A stretch of DNA of 64,000 nt from NCBI GenBank assembly GCA_021234155.1, contig JAJEKV010000015.1, forward strand, positions 8,505,662 to 8,569,661, in the 5' to 3' direction. This DNA is from Isoetes taiwanensis (lineage: Eukaryota; Streptophyta; Lycopodiopsida; Isoetales; Isoetaceae). The first letter of the stretch is position 1; each line of letters starts with the position of its first letter. The position numbers were made by a program, and so were the translations under genes. Below, in pieces: positions 12,720 to 24,771 of the stretch. The notes under the pieces were generated by a model, which had not been told where the DNA came from, made no database searches, and was given only the letters and a program-made list of their open reading frames with translations.

Positions 12720-13640
12720 CGAGGAAATTCAGGAAGATTTAAGGGAATCTCATAAAATGTAAGTGGATTTAAAGAAGTCATATAAAATCTAAGGGAATCT
12801 TCATATCTCATAAACCTTGAATCTAAGGAAATCTTCATGAAATCTAAAGGAATCTAGGAGAATCCAAAAAATATCTTGAAGAATCTAAAGGAATCTCAAG
12901 AGAATCTCAAGGAATGTATGAGATTTTATGAGTCTAGGGGACGATAGGATCTTGCACTGTAGGAACATGCTAAAACTGGAGCAATGCGCCGTAGGATGTA
13001 TGAAATTTTTTTTAGATCTTAATATATATGTAATTACTAGTGGTGGCTTCCATAAGCTTCCATTATATCTTTATCGCCAGATCTTGGCCCTCCATCTACT
13101 CTCTTGTGATCTTGGCCGTCGGATCTGGTGGCGGCCCTCTGGTTGCCCATCTCATCCGTCCATTTGTTTGGGATCTCCCACTTTTTAGGAAAAAGTTTTG
13201 TATTAGAAGAGAATTGAACTCCTAACCCTATCACCCCCACACCACATGCTTATTTTTTTCTTGTTAAGATTACCTAAAAGCCTAATGGTTCTAGAATGTT
13301 CAAGATTGTTCTAGAATTTAGGGCATGCACATATATCCCACATGCAATCTAAGGAAACCTCACAAAATCTAAAAGAATCTAAGGATTTCTCATAAAATTT
13401 AATGGAATCCTGGAGAACCTAGGGAAATCTTCATAGAATCTAAGGGCATTGCATGAATCTAAAAGCAATCTCAAAAATCTAGGCAAATCTAAGGAACTAT
13501 ACAGAATCTAATAGAATTTTGCAATCTAAGGAACTCTTGATAGAATCTAAGAGAACTCGTAGAATCTAAGGAAATCTAAGGGGATCTCATAAAATCTAGG
13601 GGAATCTCGTAAAATCTAAGGAAATCTTGGGAAAAGAATA
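12720..13640. repeat. AATCTAAGGAATCT short-period repeat block
   Basis: Short degenerate units of the form GGAATCTAAGG, with TCATAAAATC and TCATAGAATC variants, fill 12720-12930 and 13340-13640. The SINE-like segment at 13037-13260 interrupts the block. The period varies between about 10 and 20 bases, so this is a decayed low-complexity repeat rather than a sharp array. Confidence 0.75.
13037..13260 (-). mobile_element. tRNA-derived SINE, degenerate copy
   Basis: On the minus strand the head reads GTGGTGTGGGGGTGATAGGG and then AGGAGTTCAATTCTC, matching the A-box to B-box layout of a tRNA-derived promoter. Downstream is GACGGCCAAGATCACAAGAG. The copy at 62703-62905 has the same order with GACGGCCGAGATCA, so the two belong to one family. 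No poly(A) or target duplication was resolved. Confidence 0.55.
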
Positions 13641-13679
13641 GAAAGTTTTTGGAGCTTTTCAAGTAGTAAAATGATAATG

Positions 13680-14330
13680 TTATAGAATGCTCTAAATGCT
13701 CATGAGCAAAATACAAATCCTAAAAATAAAAAGTTTTTTTTTTAATAAAATGGTTTAAGATGTTCTAGATGCTGATGGATAAGCACCTAATTCTAAAAAT
13801 AGAAACTTTTTTAGAAATGTTGCAAAAATACCAAAATAGAATATTTGAAAATGTTCTAGATTATCACATAACTTGCACAACCTTAACTCATGTGGAATAT
13901 CACTCCAGCGCCCTACCTCAACCTCCAATCTATCACGAGCTCTCTTGGCGCCGTTAGAGAGAGAGATGAAATCTATCTTGGCAATATGCACACACATCTG
14001 TATACAAAAACAAGTTATTTAATATGTCCTATGCTGCATGTTCCTACGACACAAGTTCAAGCTGGTGCAATGTTTAGGAGAATGACTGATTTATGTTCTA
14101 CACTTTTAGTCTGAAACATTTTTAGGATATTCCATCATGTTTTTTGCAAAATTTCAAAAACAACTTTTTATTTTTAGATTGAAGTGCTTATCCATAAAAT
14201 GTTCTAAAATTATTAGAACATTATAGAACTTTCCACAACTATCTATAACTTTTTAGACCATTCTAGAACACCCCAATCAACAAAGCCTTCTATTTTTAGA
14301 ACGAGGTGTTTATCCATGAGCATGCCAATA
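13680..14330. repeat. Second GTTCTAGAATG block with units in both orientations
   Basis: Phrases GCTGATGGATAAGCACC and CTAAAAATAGAAA on the plus strand (13760-13810) recur as complements further right (TATTTTTAGATTGAAGTGCTTATCC near 14168 and TATTTTTAGAACGAGGTG near 14291). The block is therefore an inverted pair of satellite pieces, separated by about 350 bases of unrelated sequence. Confidence 0.7.
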
Positions 14331-14885
14331 AAGAAAGTTTGTGTGTTACCAGGCAGTTACAACGTATGAGTTGGATTGTGAAAACCAACAAAGCCTAAAG
14401 CTAAATGGGATTTGATTTAAAGTCGGTCAATTATACGGCATGATAGGGCTAGAATCGAGAGATAAGTAGTCCCTAGAACCAAACTTAGAAGCGGATATAG
14501 ATCCAAATAACCAACTAGTCGGCTCCATTCTCCGCTTCCAAACAATAAATATCATTTTTGCCAAACCGAGAAGGGAGGATGACCTCGGTTCAAGGATGAC
14601 CACCACGAAAACGTTTTGGAAGGTTCGTTAACTTCAAATCTTTAGAAGAACTTCCTGAACTACAAGAGGGAGCATTTCACTCTGACCGAAATACACGGAG
14701 ATTACTGAGACATCACACATCTGCTTAAGAAACCCACCTCTTGGGGACAACGTGGTCGTTTTGCTCAGTAAGTCGCCTTGTCCGGCCGCCATGGAGCCTT
14801 GCCCGCTTACGGTTCGCTTCAAGAAATCGACGTCCAAGTGACCTTGAGTTTATTTACAGAAATAGGAGGTTTTTAGCAGTCACCA

Positions 14886-14925
14886 GCATATCCTAGGGAT
14901 ATTCAAGAATATACCTAGGATATGC
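14886..14925. repeat. Short hairpin, 19-bp arms
   Basis: GCATATCCTAGGGATATTC at 14886-14904 pairs with GAATATACCTAGGATATGC at 14907-14925, with a 2-base loop and a single mismatch. A second small palindrome, GCCCCCTTAGGGGC, follows at about 14953. Similar GGGCATATTCC / ATATGCCC hairpins occur near 31306. Confidence 0.75.
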
Positions 14926-14974
14926 CAAAAGCCCACATAAACAAGGGTTTGCCCCCTTAGGGGCAACCCAAAAA

Positions 14975-15560
14975 TTGGCATTTTGGGTTATTTGTCCAGT
15001 TTTGGAGGATTTAGCGGATTCCTTATCTCCGCATCCTCGGCATGGAGGCCACAGAGATGATCAAGGTTTCAGATACATGTGGTTGTCCGGGGAGCTTAAA
15101 ATTCGGTTAGCCTTCTTGAGCCTTCTCGGCATTTATTTTGTTTTTCAGATGTCTACATTATCTGTCAAGGTATTGCGTTTGCCATATAAATTTCCTTGCT
15201 TTTGATTTCTGGCAGAGATGACCATTGATAATTATAGCACACAGGGAGCCGACTTGGAGACTTTGCCTCTTTTCGATTTTCAGATCAGCATGCATGATTG
15301 TGGGCAAGACAATATCGGGATGTAGTTTTTCCCTATGATTTCAGATCTGATTCCAGATTATGGTGGATCTTTAAAGGTGGCGATCTTGGTGTGCAGGCTG
15401 GCTCATGGATGGATTGAAAGCTCCATGCCAGTAGCTGTCGGATCCGGATCAGTAAGGCCTTATTCATCCGTAAAGATGTACATTATGCTCTTCAAAACAA
15501 ATGGTGATTCGAGGGAAACTATGAAGAGGTCAGGTAATTTCTTGCTTTTAGGACCATAAC
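14975..15560 (+). other. Coding-like stretch, unidentified
   Basis: Two open segments on the plus strand look more protein-like than the surroundings: one at 14975-15205 with a hydrophobic stretch (LAFLSLLGIYFVFQ), and one at 15335-15500 reading ISDLIPDYGGSLKVAILVCR and continuing ESSMPVAVGSGSVRPYSS. Possible GT-AG junctions flank them but no continuous product can be assembled. It may be the relic of a gene or of a transposon-borne OB-fold protein; I do not recognise it. Confidence 0.25.
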
Positions 15561-16402
15561 AGGTGGTTTCCATCGATTTGCAATAAGGCCGGATAATTAT
15601 CTTTGCAGACTTAAGCGCTAATGAATAGGTAATCATGAGATATCATGGTCAATCCCTGTTTTCTTTGCTTTTATGTGGATAAGGGCAATCGATAAATAGG
15701 TAAATGCTTTCCGGTTTGTTCTTATTGAAAACCAATGCATGCAGGTTGAAGCCCTTGCTGTAATAGTCCTGCAGAGCTTCAAAATTGAGTTGAGTTAGCT
15801 CATGCTTGGAAGTGCCTAATGATGTCCTCATGTACTGCAAAATTGAAATGCATTTCTGCTTACTGTAGCAATTTGACAATCTAAGATGAAGGATAAGGTT
15901 GGTTCCTTTACTCTTGGTGATGCCATATCATTATTAGAAGGGGCACAGAATTAGTTTCTTCATGAAAGATGATAGACAACATGCATGTATTGCTAGAAAT
16001 TTTTGTATCCTTTCACATATCACATATTCTATTACGCTTATAGAAATGTTATCCATCTATGATGAAGCTACTACCCAAATCACACCGTCATATTGAAAGT
16101 CTAATAATAGGTGCGTTTCTTCTTGATGTTGATTTGGGGGATTTATTGAAGGTGTTCATTCTGTGGACGTTCCAAGCCCTACAAGAAACTCAAGGTCGGA
16201 ACCGCATAACTTGAGAAGTTTGTTTTGCTAAATTAGAGCATTAAAGCATGCATGCCGCGATAGTTTCTTTGAGAAATTTAAAAATGGTATGCTTGTTTTT
16301 CATAGTATATACCTTTGGGCGAAGTTCAAAGGACGACCATTTTGTCTATCAATTACCTTAACTCATCATCTTAGGTCAGACTTTTCTATATTAGATATAG
16401 TA

Positions 16403-17262
16403 GATTAATGATTGGCTACACTTATTTTGACCTGGCAGATATGCATGATGTGAGTTTTCTGAATTAAAGATCGAATCACCAATGATATAAAGGTAATCAT
16501 TTATGTTTGTAACTTTGTTAAGTGTGTAACTTTGCCCAATCAAAGATACTCCGCATTATTCTACCTTCAATGACTTCGATGCCACTTAAAAAAAATATCA
16601 CATATCTTGAGAAGAAAGGTAAATATTAGATGGTAGTTTCTGCAAGCATTCATCTTAGCCTATCATATTGTGTAAACCACGGAAGATATTATCCAACATG
16701 TCTTCAATAGAAACTCACATGCAAAGGTAATTATAAGTTAATAGATTTCTATGTTTCAACAGTCTAGGAAAGGAGAAGTATAGGATGCAGGAGGGTTTCT
16801 TTATTGTTTAATATTTGTGTCATGTGCAAGCAGTGCAATTAAGGTCGATTCATATTCTTTAGTTAGCTATGATTTTATTATGCTCCTATAATTGTTGTTT
16901 GTTAATACCCAAGGAAGAGCTATATTTTGTGCCTTGCATATTATATGTGTGTTCTCGAAGTTCAATCGACACTTCTTTGACACTTTCAACACACCTTTTA
17001 TAACCTTAACTCCACTTGCTAAAAGTGTTACCAAGTTATCCGTGGGGATGTGAAATTTAATGAGAGGCAAGCTTTAACATTTGGAGAACAGCTCATGAAC
17101 TGATATTATTGATTGATTGTGATTAATTTTGATATTATTAAGTAACATGCACACCATATTAAGCTCCTTGCACTTATTTCTGGATTCTATTGAGGTTGAT
17201 GTTGCAAGGATGATCCTATCAGGGGAAAAGTTGATCCCTTCTTGCTGAAAAACATGCATGTA
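16403..17262. repeat. Tandem duplication, left copy
   Basis: This ~860-bp segment matches 17280-20075 once the inserted LINE is removed. Both copies start GATTAATGATTRGCTAYACT and end near GAAAAACATGCATGTAATAGC, including a shared GGAGAAGTATAGGATGCAGG phrase. Scattered substitutions and small indels show the duplication is not recent. No coding content was recognised. Confidence 0.85.
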
Positions 17263-17279
17263 ATAGCTATCATGTCCGA

Positions 17280-20075
17280 GATTAATGATTAGCTATACTT
17301 ATTTTGACCGGCGATATGCATGATGGGAGTTTTCTGCATTAAAGATCGAACCACCAATGAAATAAAGGTAATCATTTATGTTTGTAACTTTGTTAAGTGT
17401 TTGACTTTGCCCAGTTAACATTACTCTAGATTATTCTACCTCTAATGACTCGATGCCACTTAAAAAATATCATGTATGTGAAGGCAACACAATATTAGAT
17501 AGTTATTTTTGCAAGCATTCATAAGTAGCCTATCGCATTGTGTAAACCACGGAATATATTATCCAACATGTCTTCAGTAGGAACTTAATCAAGGTAAGAA
17601 AAAGAAAGACCGAATGAAGCACATGCAAAGGTAGTTATAAGTCAATAGATTTCTACTTTTCAACAAATCCAAGAATGGAGAAGTATAGGATGCAGGAGGT
17701 TTTTTTTTTTTGTGTCATGAGAAGGCAGTTCAAAGGTCAATTCATATTCTTTAGCTAGCTATGATTTTATTATGCTCTTATAATTGTTTTTTGTTAATAC
17801 CTAAGGAAAAGCTATATTTTGTGCCTTCCACATTATATATGTCTTCTGAGTTCAATCGACACTTTTTTGACACTTTTAGTCGCACCTTTTATCAGTCTTT
17901 GAACCTTAACTCCACTTCCTAAAAGTGTTAACAAGTTGGATGTGAAATTAACAACTCATGAACTGATATTATTTTTTATTTTTTTTTTTTTGAAGGACGA
18001 CAAGCTTTTATTCACCAACTAAAACCGAGCAACATAAAATGCAAAGACAGGGATTATAACCCCCAAAGGGACAAAACCGATCCAACCGAGCACAACCACC
18101 GCCTATGCAAAAGAATGAATCAAGGTAAGTATGCCAGATCGGTACTTTCTTCTCTTGATCAAGAGAAGAACAATTGTAAGCCATAACAATTTTATTTCGC
18201 CACCAAGAACAATCTCATCTGCAGATCTATGCCCTTAAAGATAAACAACCTCCTTCTCTTCCGATTGACCATAAAAGCCACCCACATGCGAGATGAAAAG
18301 CTCAAGCTTAGTTGTTTGGGCCAAGCATCGGGATAGATAGCAAGCAAAATTTTTTGGCTAGATCGAGACGCATGCCAAAGGGTCAACAACCAAGACCATG
18401 CCCGGCCAAGCCGCCACACAAGAAAAACAATGCTCAATACTCTCAACCCTTTGCTGGCATAAAGGACAGAGCTAAAAATTCGATTATCCATTTTATGGAC
18501 TAACCTCGTTGACTCGAGGCATCTATGGATCACTTGCCACCACAAAACTACTACTTTGGGATGAAGCGCCTTATCCCATACCCATATCCAAACACTTTTC
18601 CATTGTGGTGAGGGACCTGAAGATGCCACCTATTAGATGGAGGCAGTTGATTTTTAACGCACAAGCAATTTATACACGTAAGACACAAACCGCCCTGGCC
18701 GGATATCCCGATGGCAACCCCATACGACTACCTCAATCGTGGACCCGAATCTTGTGGCAACAATGCGAAGAATATGATTCCGTTACTACCGTCCCATCCG
18801 TACAACAAGAACTTTGTTCTAAACGCTTCCCATGACATGAGATGACCAGACTCATACCAAGTCCGCAATAGTCGCGATACCGGTGCTACCCATCGTCATT
18901 GTGTCTTTGGATGAACAACCACACTTAGAGGCACATTCTCCTCGAGTGTCCCGCAAAGGAATCCACCAGCATGGAGTGGACAACCCAAGACATGCCTCGG
19001 GATTAATATGGAAAAGAGACCGACAATTGTCCCCAAGCGAAGAAGCAACCCCTTTAGAAAGGGAGAAGCATTAGGATACGGATGCATATGATAAAGCAAA
19101 GCCCAAGGAAGGAGGGGGGCTTAATGGTGGCCTTATGAAATGGGAGACAATGTTTGAATCGACCGCACCAACAACCTCGCACCGGGAGAATCATCCTTAC
19201 CAATGAAAATCCTCCAAATGAACTTTGATATCATCACCTTTGCTTTGGAGGTGAAAATCCAACATACCAAGACCACCAAATGCCTTTAGGTCTAATGCAT
19301 TTTGCCCAAGCTACCTTGACCACCGCTCCTAACTCATTTCCACCCCAAATAAAATTTCGATAATACGCACAATCTCCTCCATCTTACATCATGGAGCTAG
19401 TAAAAGCAGATGCCATGTAGACATGAGTATTACTAAGAACACATTTAGCCACGTGATTCTACAGGGCATGGACGGTTTAGGCGTATTCCACCAAAACAAG
19501 TGCTTTTGCAACCCACTAATGATTTCATCCCAAGCATCCGAAGCGAGACATGAATTCCAACCGGGATACCAAGCAACTTTGTGGTATTGCCATGCGTAAG
19601 AATCTTCCAAGGATAGTCCAAAATACGAGAGGGATGGGATGGAATCCAACGCCCACAAAGGCGTACATTTTTGCCACCCTACAAGAACTCCCCGATGCTA
19701 AGGAGAATGTGTCTAATAATAGCTTAGCATTACGAAGATTCTCAGCCTCGGCAATTAGGAACAAAAAAGTGTCATCGACATATTGGTTACATACCTCTTG
19801 AGAACCATCGTCCATCGTACATACCTCATGAACTGATATTATTGATTGATTGTGATTAATTTTGATATTATTAAGTAATATGCACACTATATTAAGCTCC
19901 TTGCACTTATTTCTGGATTCTATTGAGGTTATAGAAAGTAAGATGGAGAAAGCATGAGTTCCTTGGAATAAACATCTTTCATAGGCTACAAAGAAATCAA
20001 CCTGGTGCCTCAAGAATGATCCTATCAGAGGTAAACTTGATCCCTTTTTCCTGAAAAACATGCATGTAATAGCAA
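17280..20075. repeat. Tandem duplication, right copy, interrupted by a LINE
   Basis: The right copy begins 877 bases after the left. It is split by the LINE at 17974-19824 and resumes with ATTGATTGATTGTGATTAATT, exactly as in the left copy at about 17110. Near 19930-20010 it carries an extra ~70 bases not in the left copy. Confidence 0.82.
17974..19824 (-). mobile_element. LINE retrotransposon, 5'-truncated, with target-site duplication
   Basis: The 3' end is a poly(A) tail seen as a T-run at 17974-17991. The 19-bp sequence CTCATGAACTGATATTATT flanks both ends (17955-17973 and 19825-19843), as left by target-primed reverse transcription. On the minus strand the element enters in the reverse transcriptase domain with the catalytic box QYVDDTFLFL (about 19770) and then reaches a zinc-binding reverse-transcriptase-associated domain, with WDKALHPKVVVLWWQVIHR and, in another frame, CPLCQQRVESIEHCFSC. 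Frameshifts and stops break the frame, so it is dead. The 5' end lies within the RT palm, so endonuclease and ORF1 are missing. Confidence 0.93.
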
Positions 20076-20599
20076 TTTGTGCCTGATGAATGAGTATTGT
20101 TTTATGCCTGACCAGTTTTGCACTTTAGGTGGTCGTCCATACAAGAAAAATATTGTTTAAGCAAGCAGGGAAGTTGGCAACATATACAGATCAGTATGGA
20201 CATTTTCTGGATAAGGTAAAATTGTCATATTCTGCGTATTCATTATGCAAGATGATGTGTGAAAAAATTATCTAATGTAAAAGGGAAACCCTCAAACGCG
20301 TGATATTATATGAGTCTTTCTATCATTCAACATGCAGTTGGTTCTACAATTGTTTTGCAAATTGAATATTTGTAGTCTTCTATTTCGAGATCTTTTGTTA
20401 TTTTTTGGGTTCAAGTAAGTCAATTGTTTCCATTGAGAAGAATACAGCTGCACTGATAATCAAAATATTAGAGATCTTTTCTCAAGAGGTAGAATAATTT
20501 TCTGGACTAGGTTGAAAGATATCATCAAGGGTACTTCCTCTGATAGATTTGTTTTACTCATATTAGAAATTTCCTTTGTAATCTATCTCCAAACCATGG

Positions 20600-21247
20600 G
20601 AAAGGAGACTGGTCTATAAATGGTAAAGTGGAGTATAAGGTCAAGCATGTGTACAATGCTCTTTCTTCTAATGCTACGGAGAGCAAAGCTTTATTAAAAT
20701 GGTCAATTAATTATGATCAGTTAAAGGCCCTTTTCCATAATGTCTAGAATTCCTATTGTCCTCCAAAGATCTTTTTATTTTATTTGGCTTATTGCTAATG
20801 GCAGTTTGAAATATTATGGCAAACTGTCCTATGTTATGTGGCAGTGATGAGAGTATGAGTCATATCTTCTTTTGTAATAAGCTAAATGGCTTTTGGTCCT
20901 GGTTTTCTAGCAAATTTGGAATTGCCAACAATCAAGATCTTCTTGCCTTTCTCCAATCTGATGATAAAATTGCTAACACCATTGCTTACATTTCTCTTTG
21001 GAATATATGGAAATCTAGGAATCGTGTATTGTATGGGAATAAGAGGCTTTCTATCTTTTGGATCAAAATTCATTTTCAATTTGACTTTGAAACTCTTGCT
21101 ACTACTCACAAGAAAAGATATGGTACTAACTATGACAGGAAATGGGATGCTTATGGAGAGTATAAGGGTCATTTTGAATTATTTGTTGCAAACTTGAATG
21201 TAGTAGACTCTAACATTCTTATTTCTGATGATCCTAGAATATCTTGA
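20600..21247 (+). pseudogene. LINE ORF2 C-terminal relic (zinc-binding RT domain)
   Basis: Plus-strand frames read YKVKHVYNALSSN, then PPKIFLFYLAYC in a second frame, then NCPMLCGSDESMSHIFFC followed by LWNIWKSRNRVLYGN. This order (VYNAL, PPKIFLF, CPLCG-x-ES-SHIFF, LWNIWKxRN) is typical of the zinc-binding domain at the end of plant LINE reverse transcriptases. A frameshift falls between the PPKIFLF and CPMLCG parts. It is on the opposite strand to the LINE at 17974-19824, so it is a separate insertion. The longest intact frame is 20816-21247. Confidence 0.8.
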
Positions 21248-22062
21248 GTTCCTTCGTGGATCTGGAAGAAATAGGTTTGATGACCACTCTCCTTTTTGTC
21301 AGTCATCAAAGGATCATTTTCTTCAGAGCAACTTGACAACTTCAATGGAGTCTTTTCTAATGAGAGCATGGCATAGAAAGTATCAGAAAAATAGTGAAGA
21401 CTTGTGGGCTGCTATCTTCTGCAGGGAGGTAGTACAAATTCATTGCTTGTGGACATTTTCGCTGCCTTTTTCTACCAAATCCCCCCCCGCTTTGCGGGAT
21501 ATCATACGATGGGGCTATGGGGCTTGGTTGAAGCAGCTTCACCGAGAAGGGCTTATTTTAATGTAGGAAGGACCCTGCTGCAATCTAATAGTCGCTCTGT
21601 ATTATTTCCAGCTGAAGAAGAACAAAGAAATAGAGAAACAAAGCCTGGCTGCTTTGAGAAGCAATTTCTCACCTGCCGGAATCGTCATTCAGCGACTCCA
21701 GCAAGCAACGAAAAATAACGTTGGGCAAGATTCTTGTTTCTGCATAAACGAACTGATCAAAGCTTCTCTACAATAGAAGGCAAAAACAAGCAAAACATGA
21801 CGAACGACAACAAACGACCTTCATTTTCCTCTGATGGCAGAATCGCTTGCAAGAATCCCTTTTTAACTCCACCATCCGCACTAAACAATAGTATTTCTCT
21901 TTAAGTTTTACTTTTCTTGTTCCCCAATTCCTTCTCCGCTCTGTCATATCGGACTTTGAATATCTCATTTGGAGCATTGCCGACTAATACGGCTTCAGCG
22001 AATCGGAGCTCCCCAAGAAAGCTTTCCCTTGAACAGAAGTGTAAACCCTCGGTGTTAAGGGT

Positions 22063-22201
22063 GATAACGCCCTAGCCCTCTGGTGTTAACCTCAAATTTT
22101 TTTGGGCCATGGCCAAAATGGCTCCCACTTCATTACACCCTCTCCATTTTGGCCATGGCCTCAATTTTTTTTTCTGTAATGCCCTCGGGCGGGGCGTTAT
22201 C
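22063..22201. mobile_element. Short palindromic element (MITE-like hairpin)
   Basis: Ends GATAACGCCC (22063-22072) and GGGCGTTATC (22192-22201) are perfect inverted complements. Inside, GGCCATGGCCAAAATGG at 22105-22121 pairs with CCATTTTGGCCATGGCC at 22144-22160, also perfectly. The whole 139 bases could fold into one hairpin. It abuts the Tourist-like MITE at 22226. The superfamily is unknown because the target duplication is unclear. Confidence 0.75.
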
Positions 22202-22225
22202 TACCTACACCATAACCAGTAATTA

Positions 22226-22630
22226 GGGGCTTTTCACACGACTAGCGTGTCTTATATTTTAAGGCATACTATTGGTCCATATCAACATTTAAGAAGAATT
22301 GGTTTTCACAAGGAGCCATATAAGACATGTCTTATTTAGGTTCGGGTAGGTTTGAATAGGTTCGGTAAGGGCAATGGAGTCTTATTTTATACCGGGGGAC
22401 TTCCCCCGCCATAAAATAAGACACCACTTATTATATTCTATTGACCAATCATATTCAAAATAATAGGTGGTCTTATTTTGTGATATTTGTTAATGTCTCA
22501 TTTACATAAGATACCCTGTAGTGTGAAAACAACTTATATTTGTGTGTCTTATTTTTTTGCTTTAGAGTCACAAATGATGTCTTATATGAAATAGGACAGC
22601 CATATTATAAGACATCGCGTGAAAAGGCCC
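22226..22630. mobile_element. Tourist-like MITE, 405 bp, second copy
   Basis: TTA flanks both ends (22223-22225 and 22631-22633). The ends are GGGGCTTTTCACACG and the complement of GCGTGAAAAGGCCC. The centre has an inverted repeat with GTCTTATTTTA and TAAAATAAGAC arms around CCGGGGGACTTCCCCCG, and AAGACATGTCTT lies to its left. The copy at 2003-2462 shares the ends, the palindrome and the arms in inverted order, so both belong to one family. Confidence 0.82.
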
Positions 22631-22670
22631 TTAGTATAAAATAGATAGATGTATATGCTTAATGTATCAA

Positions 22671-24771
22671 GGGTGAAAATATTCTTACCCTGGTTTTGGT
22701 GATTCCATCGCGGTGAATACTCACCGTGAAATTACGAACTCCCTCCCGCCTGGATTATCTCGTACCCTCACCGCCTATCCGGGTACACGCCCGCTATCCG
22801 TGCACGACGGGCTCCATTCTATACCTTCCGACGGAATCACATCTGCAAAATACCACTGGATGGAATCACCACCCTTTTATTCTACGCGATGGAATCATAT
22901 GGAATTGATCCTTCAGGGTGGAATCGCCATATACCGTAATATTCTCCACCGTGGAATCACCACGTACGATAATATTCTCCCCCGTGGAATGGTTGAGGAT
23001 CGTTTATGCCTGATTCCATAAAAAATGGTTGAGGATCGTTTAAGCAAAGCCTACATTACTTGAAGATCATGAAAAAATTAATACTAAACCAATGGTTGAA
23101 AAAAACAAGTTTGGGCTACTTCATTTTGTGTGTGCATGTCCATTGTTATGCTTTCTGCCTGAACATTTCGGTTGGGGATTTGAACCCCTTGCCTTTGCCT
23201 AACATTTCGATTGGGGATTTGAACCCCTTGCCATTATCGGCAATGCCATGGGCTGCTTCAAAGCAAGAACAAGAAACAACAAACATGCCCATTTTAAAGC
23301 AAGAACAAAAAACATGCCAAAAAAATGGAATAGAAACCCATTTCTCTAGATTCAACACAAACGAAAATTCAAACACGGATTTGTGCAGCATTTGAAGGTA
23401 GAGGCAGTGGTTTGTGAAGAGGGGCAGATCCGGGCAAAATGACGAGATCATATGGCAAAATGCGAGCGGGCATATGCATGCTACACCCCTCGCCATTTTG
23501 GAACCCCGCCAAAGTACCCTCGCACTAGGTACTTTTGGATTGGGTACTATTTTCTTCTTCTTTTGGTCAAAACTAATTCAAAAGTTCAATATAAAATGTC
23601 AAAAGCATATCAATGTTTAAGGTTAAGATATAGATAATACTATTGGAGGTCAAAATGAATGCATTCAATTTAACATTTGTAGTTATTGAGATATTATAAA
23701 AGTACCCGAAGTGTTGCTGTTGGGTATTTTTTTAGGTAGTTTTATGGTTCCTAAATGGTACTTTTTTGATAGGGTGTAGCATGCTTATGCCCGAGCTTCA
23801 TTTGATTCCGACGGCACAAGTATGGGGCTTCGTCAAATTCCCAGCATCCAAGTGTATTTTTGTGCGGAGTCCGTCAAGGAGCCATCCCATTCAATCCACG
23901 CCCATGTCCTTAAGCCCAAATGCTTTTGCCTCGCACCATTCTTTTTTCGAAATCCTCTTTGAAGGATCGGCCTTGGCTCCAAGCCAGGCTCTCGCAGAGT
24001 AATTCCTCAACCTGGATGGTGTTTCTTCCAAAAGGAGCTAAAAGGGCTATAGCAAATGGACACCGGTGGCACCATTCTTGAAGAAGAAGAACATCGACCT
24101 AATGCAAAGAAAAGGCGGTTTTGGTAAGCATGAAAATTTGGCGGTACAAATACAAGAAAAGGCGGTTTGGTAACCAAAAGGCCCTATTTCGTACAAGTTC
24201 CCTTCCAAATGACGGTATTAGGGTCTTCATTGAAATCACTAGCATATAAATTAAAAGCTTCAAAAATGAAGCACGAAAATAAATACGCTTTTAGGCCTAA
24301 ATCCAACAAATAGGCAACAACATAAAAAAAAATAAGAGAAGGAAGAACTCCCCTTTTTCCGCCATACCCATGTTGCCGGATCTCCTCAACCCGGCCGTCA
24401 AATCGCCATCTATCGCGAGAGCAAACCGCCATAGCCAACACTAAATAAAAACCTTCTAGAAGTACATGACGGTCAAAAATTGAATTTTTACCTGGGATAT
24501 TCCAGATCTTTGATTCCGCCGCCGGGAATAAATGGGCTGATGATTCCATCCGGTGGCATTTTGCGGAGGTGATTCCGTAGGAAGGTATAAAACGGATGGC
24601 CAGGATGGACCCTGTAAACGGATGGCTGAGATCCATCGGAAGGTACACCTGACGCTGTCAGGTACGAATAACGGGCCTCCCGAACGGATCCCGTTTCCGG
24701 AGGGTTAGTGATTCCGCGGGAGAGTTCACCGCGATAGAATCACCAAAATCAGGGTAAGAATATTTTCACCC
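22671..24771. mobile_element. Mutator-like element (MULE), non-autonomous, long TIRs
   Basis: The 9-bp direct repeat ATGTATCAA lies at 22662-22670 and 24772-24780, the duplication length characteristic of Mutator-like elements. The terminal inverted repeats run for about 250 bases: both start GGGTGAAAATATTCTTACCC, share GGTGATTC and TCGCGGTGAA, and near their inner edges share TATACCTTCC, CGGAATCAC, GCAAAATRCCAC and GGATGGAATCA. The interior (about 22940-24490) shows no MURA transposase; it holds a nested MITE at 23468-23792 and two GGGGATTTGAACCCC motifs. A 154-codon minus-strand frame at 24184-24648 overlaps the right TIR and has no recognised domain. Confidence 0.88.
23468..23792. mobile_element. 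Nested MITE, 325 bp, inside the MULE
   Basis: Terminal inverted repeats of 21 bases: GGGCATATGCATGCTACACCC at the left pairs with GGGTGTAGCATGCTTATGCCC at 23772-23792 with one mismatch. GAGC flanks both sides, giving a 4-base target duplication, or 5 if the end is placed one base differently. The interior is AT-rich and non-coding. Its position shows it inserted after or travelled with the MULE. Confidence 0.72.

Noticed and set aside
18192-18629. A host gene encoding the 145-codon minus-strand frame
   Set aside because: Its motifs and the poly(A)/target-duplication context place it in the LINE.
23146-23496. 116-codon minus-strand frame inside the MULE
   Set aside because: It spans repeated GGGGATTTGAACCCC motifs and the edge of a nested MITE; composition is low-complexity and no domain is seen.
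24184-24648. 154-codon minus-strand frame inside the MULE as a transposase
   Set aside because: About a third of it is TIR sequence and no MURA or zinc-finger motif is present.
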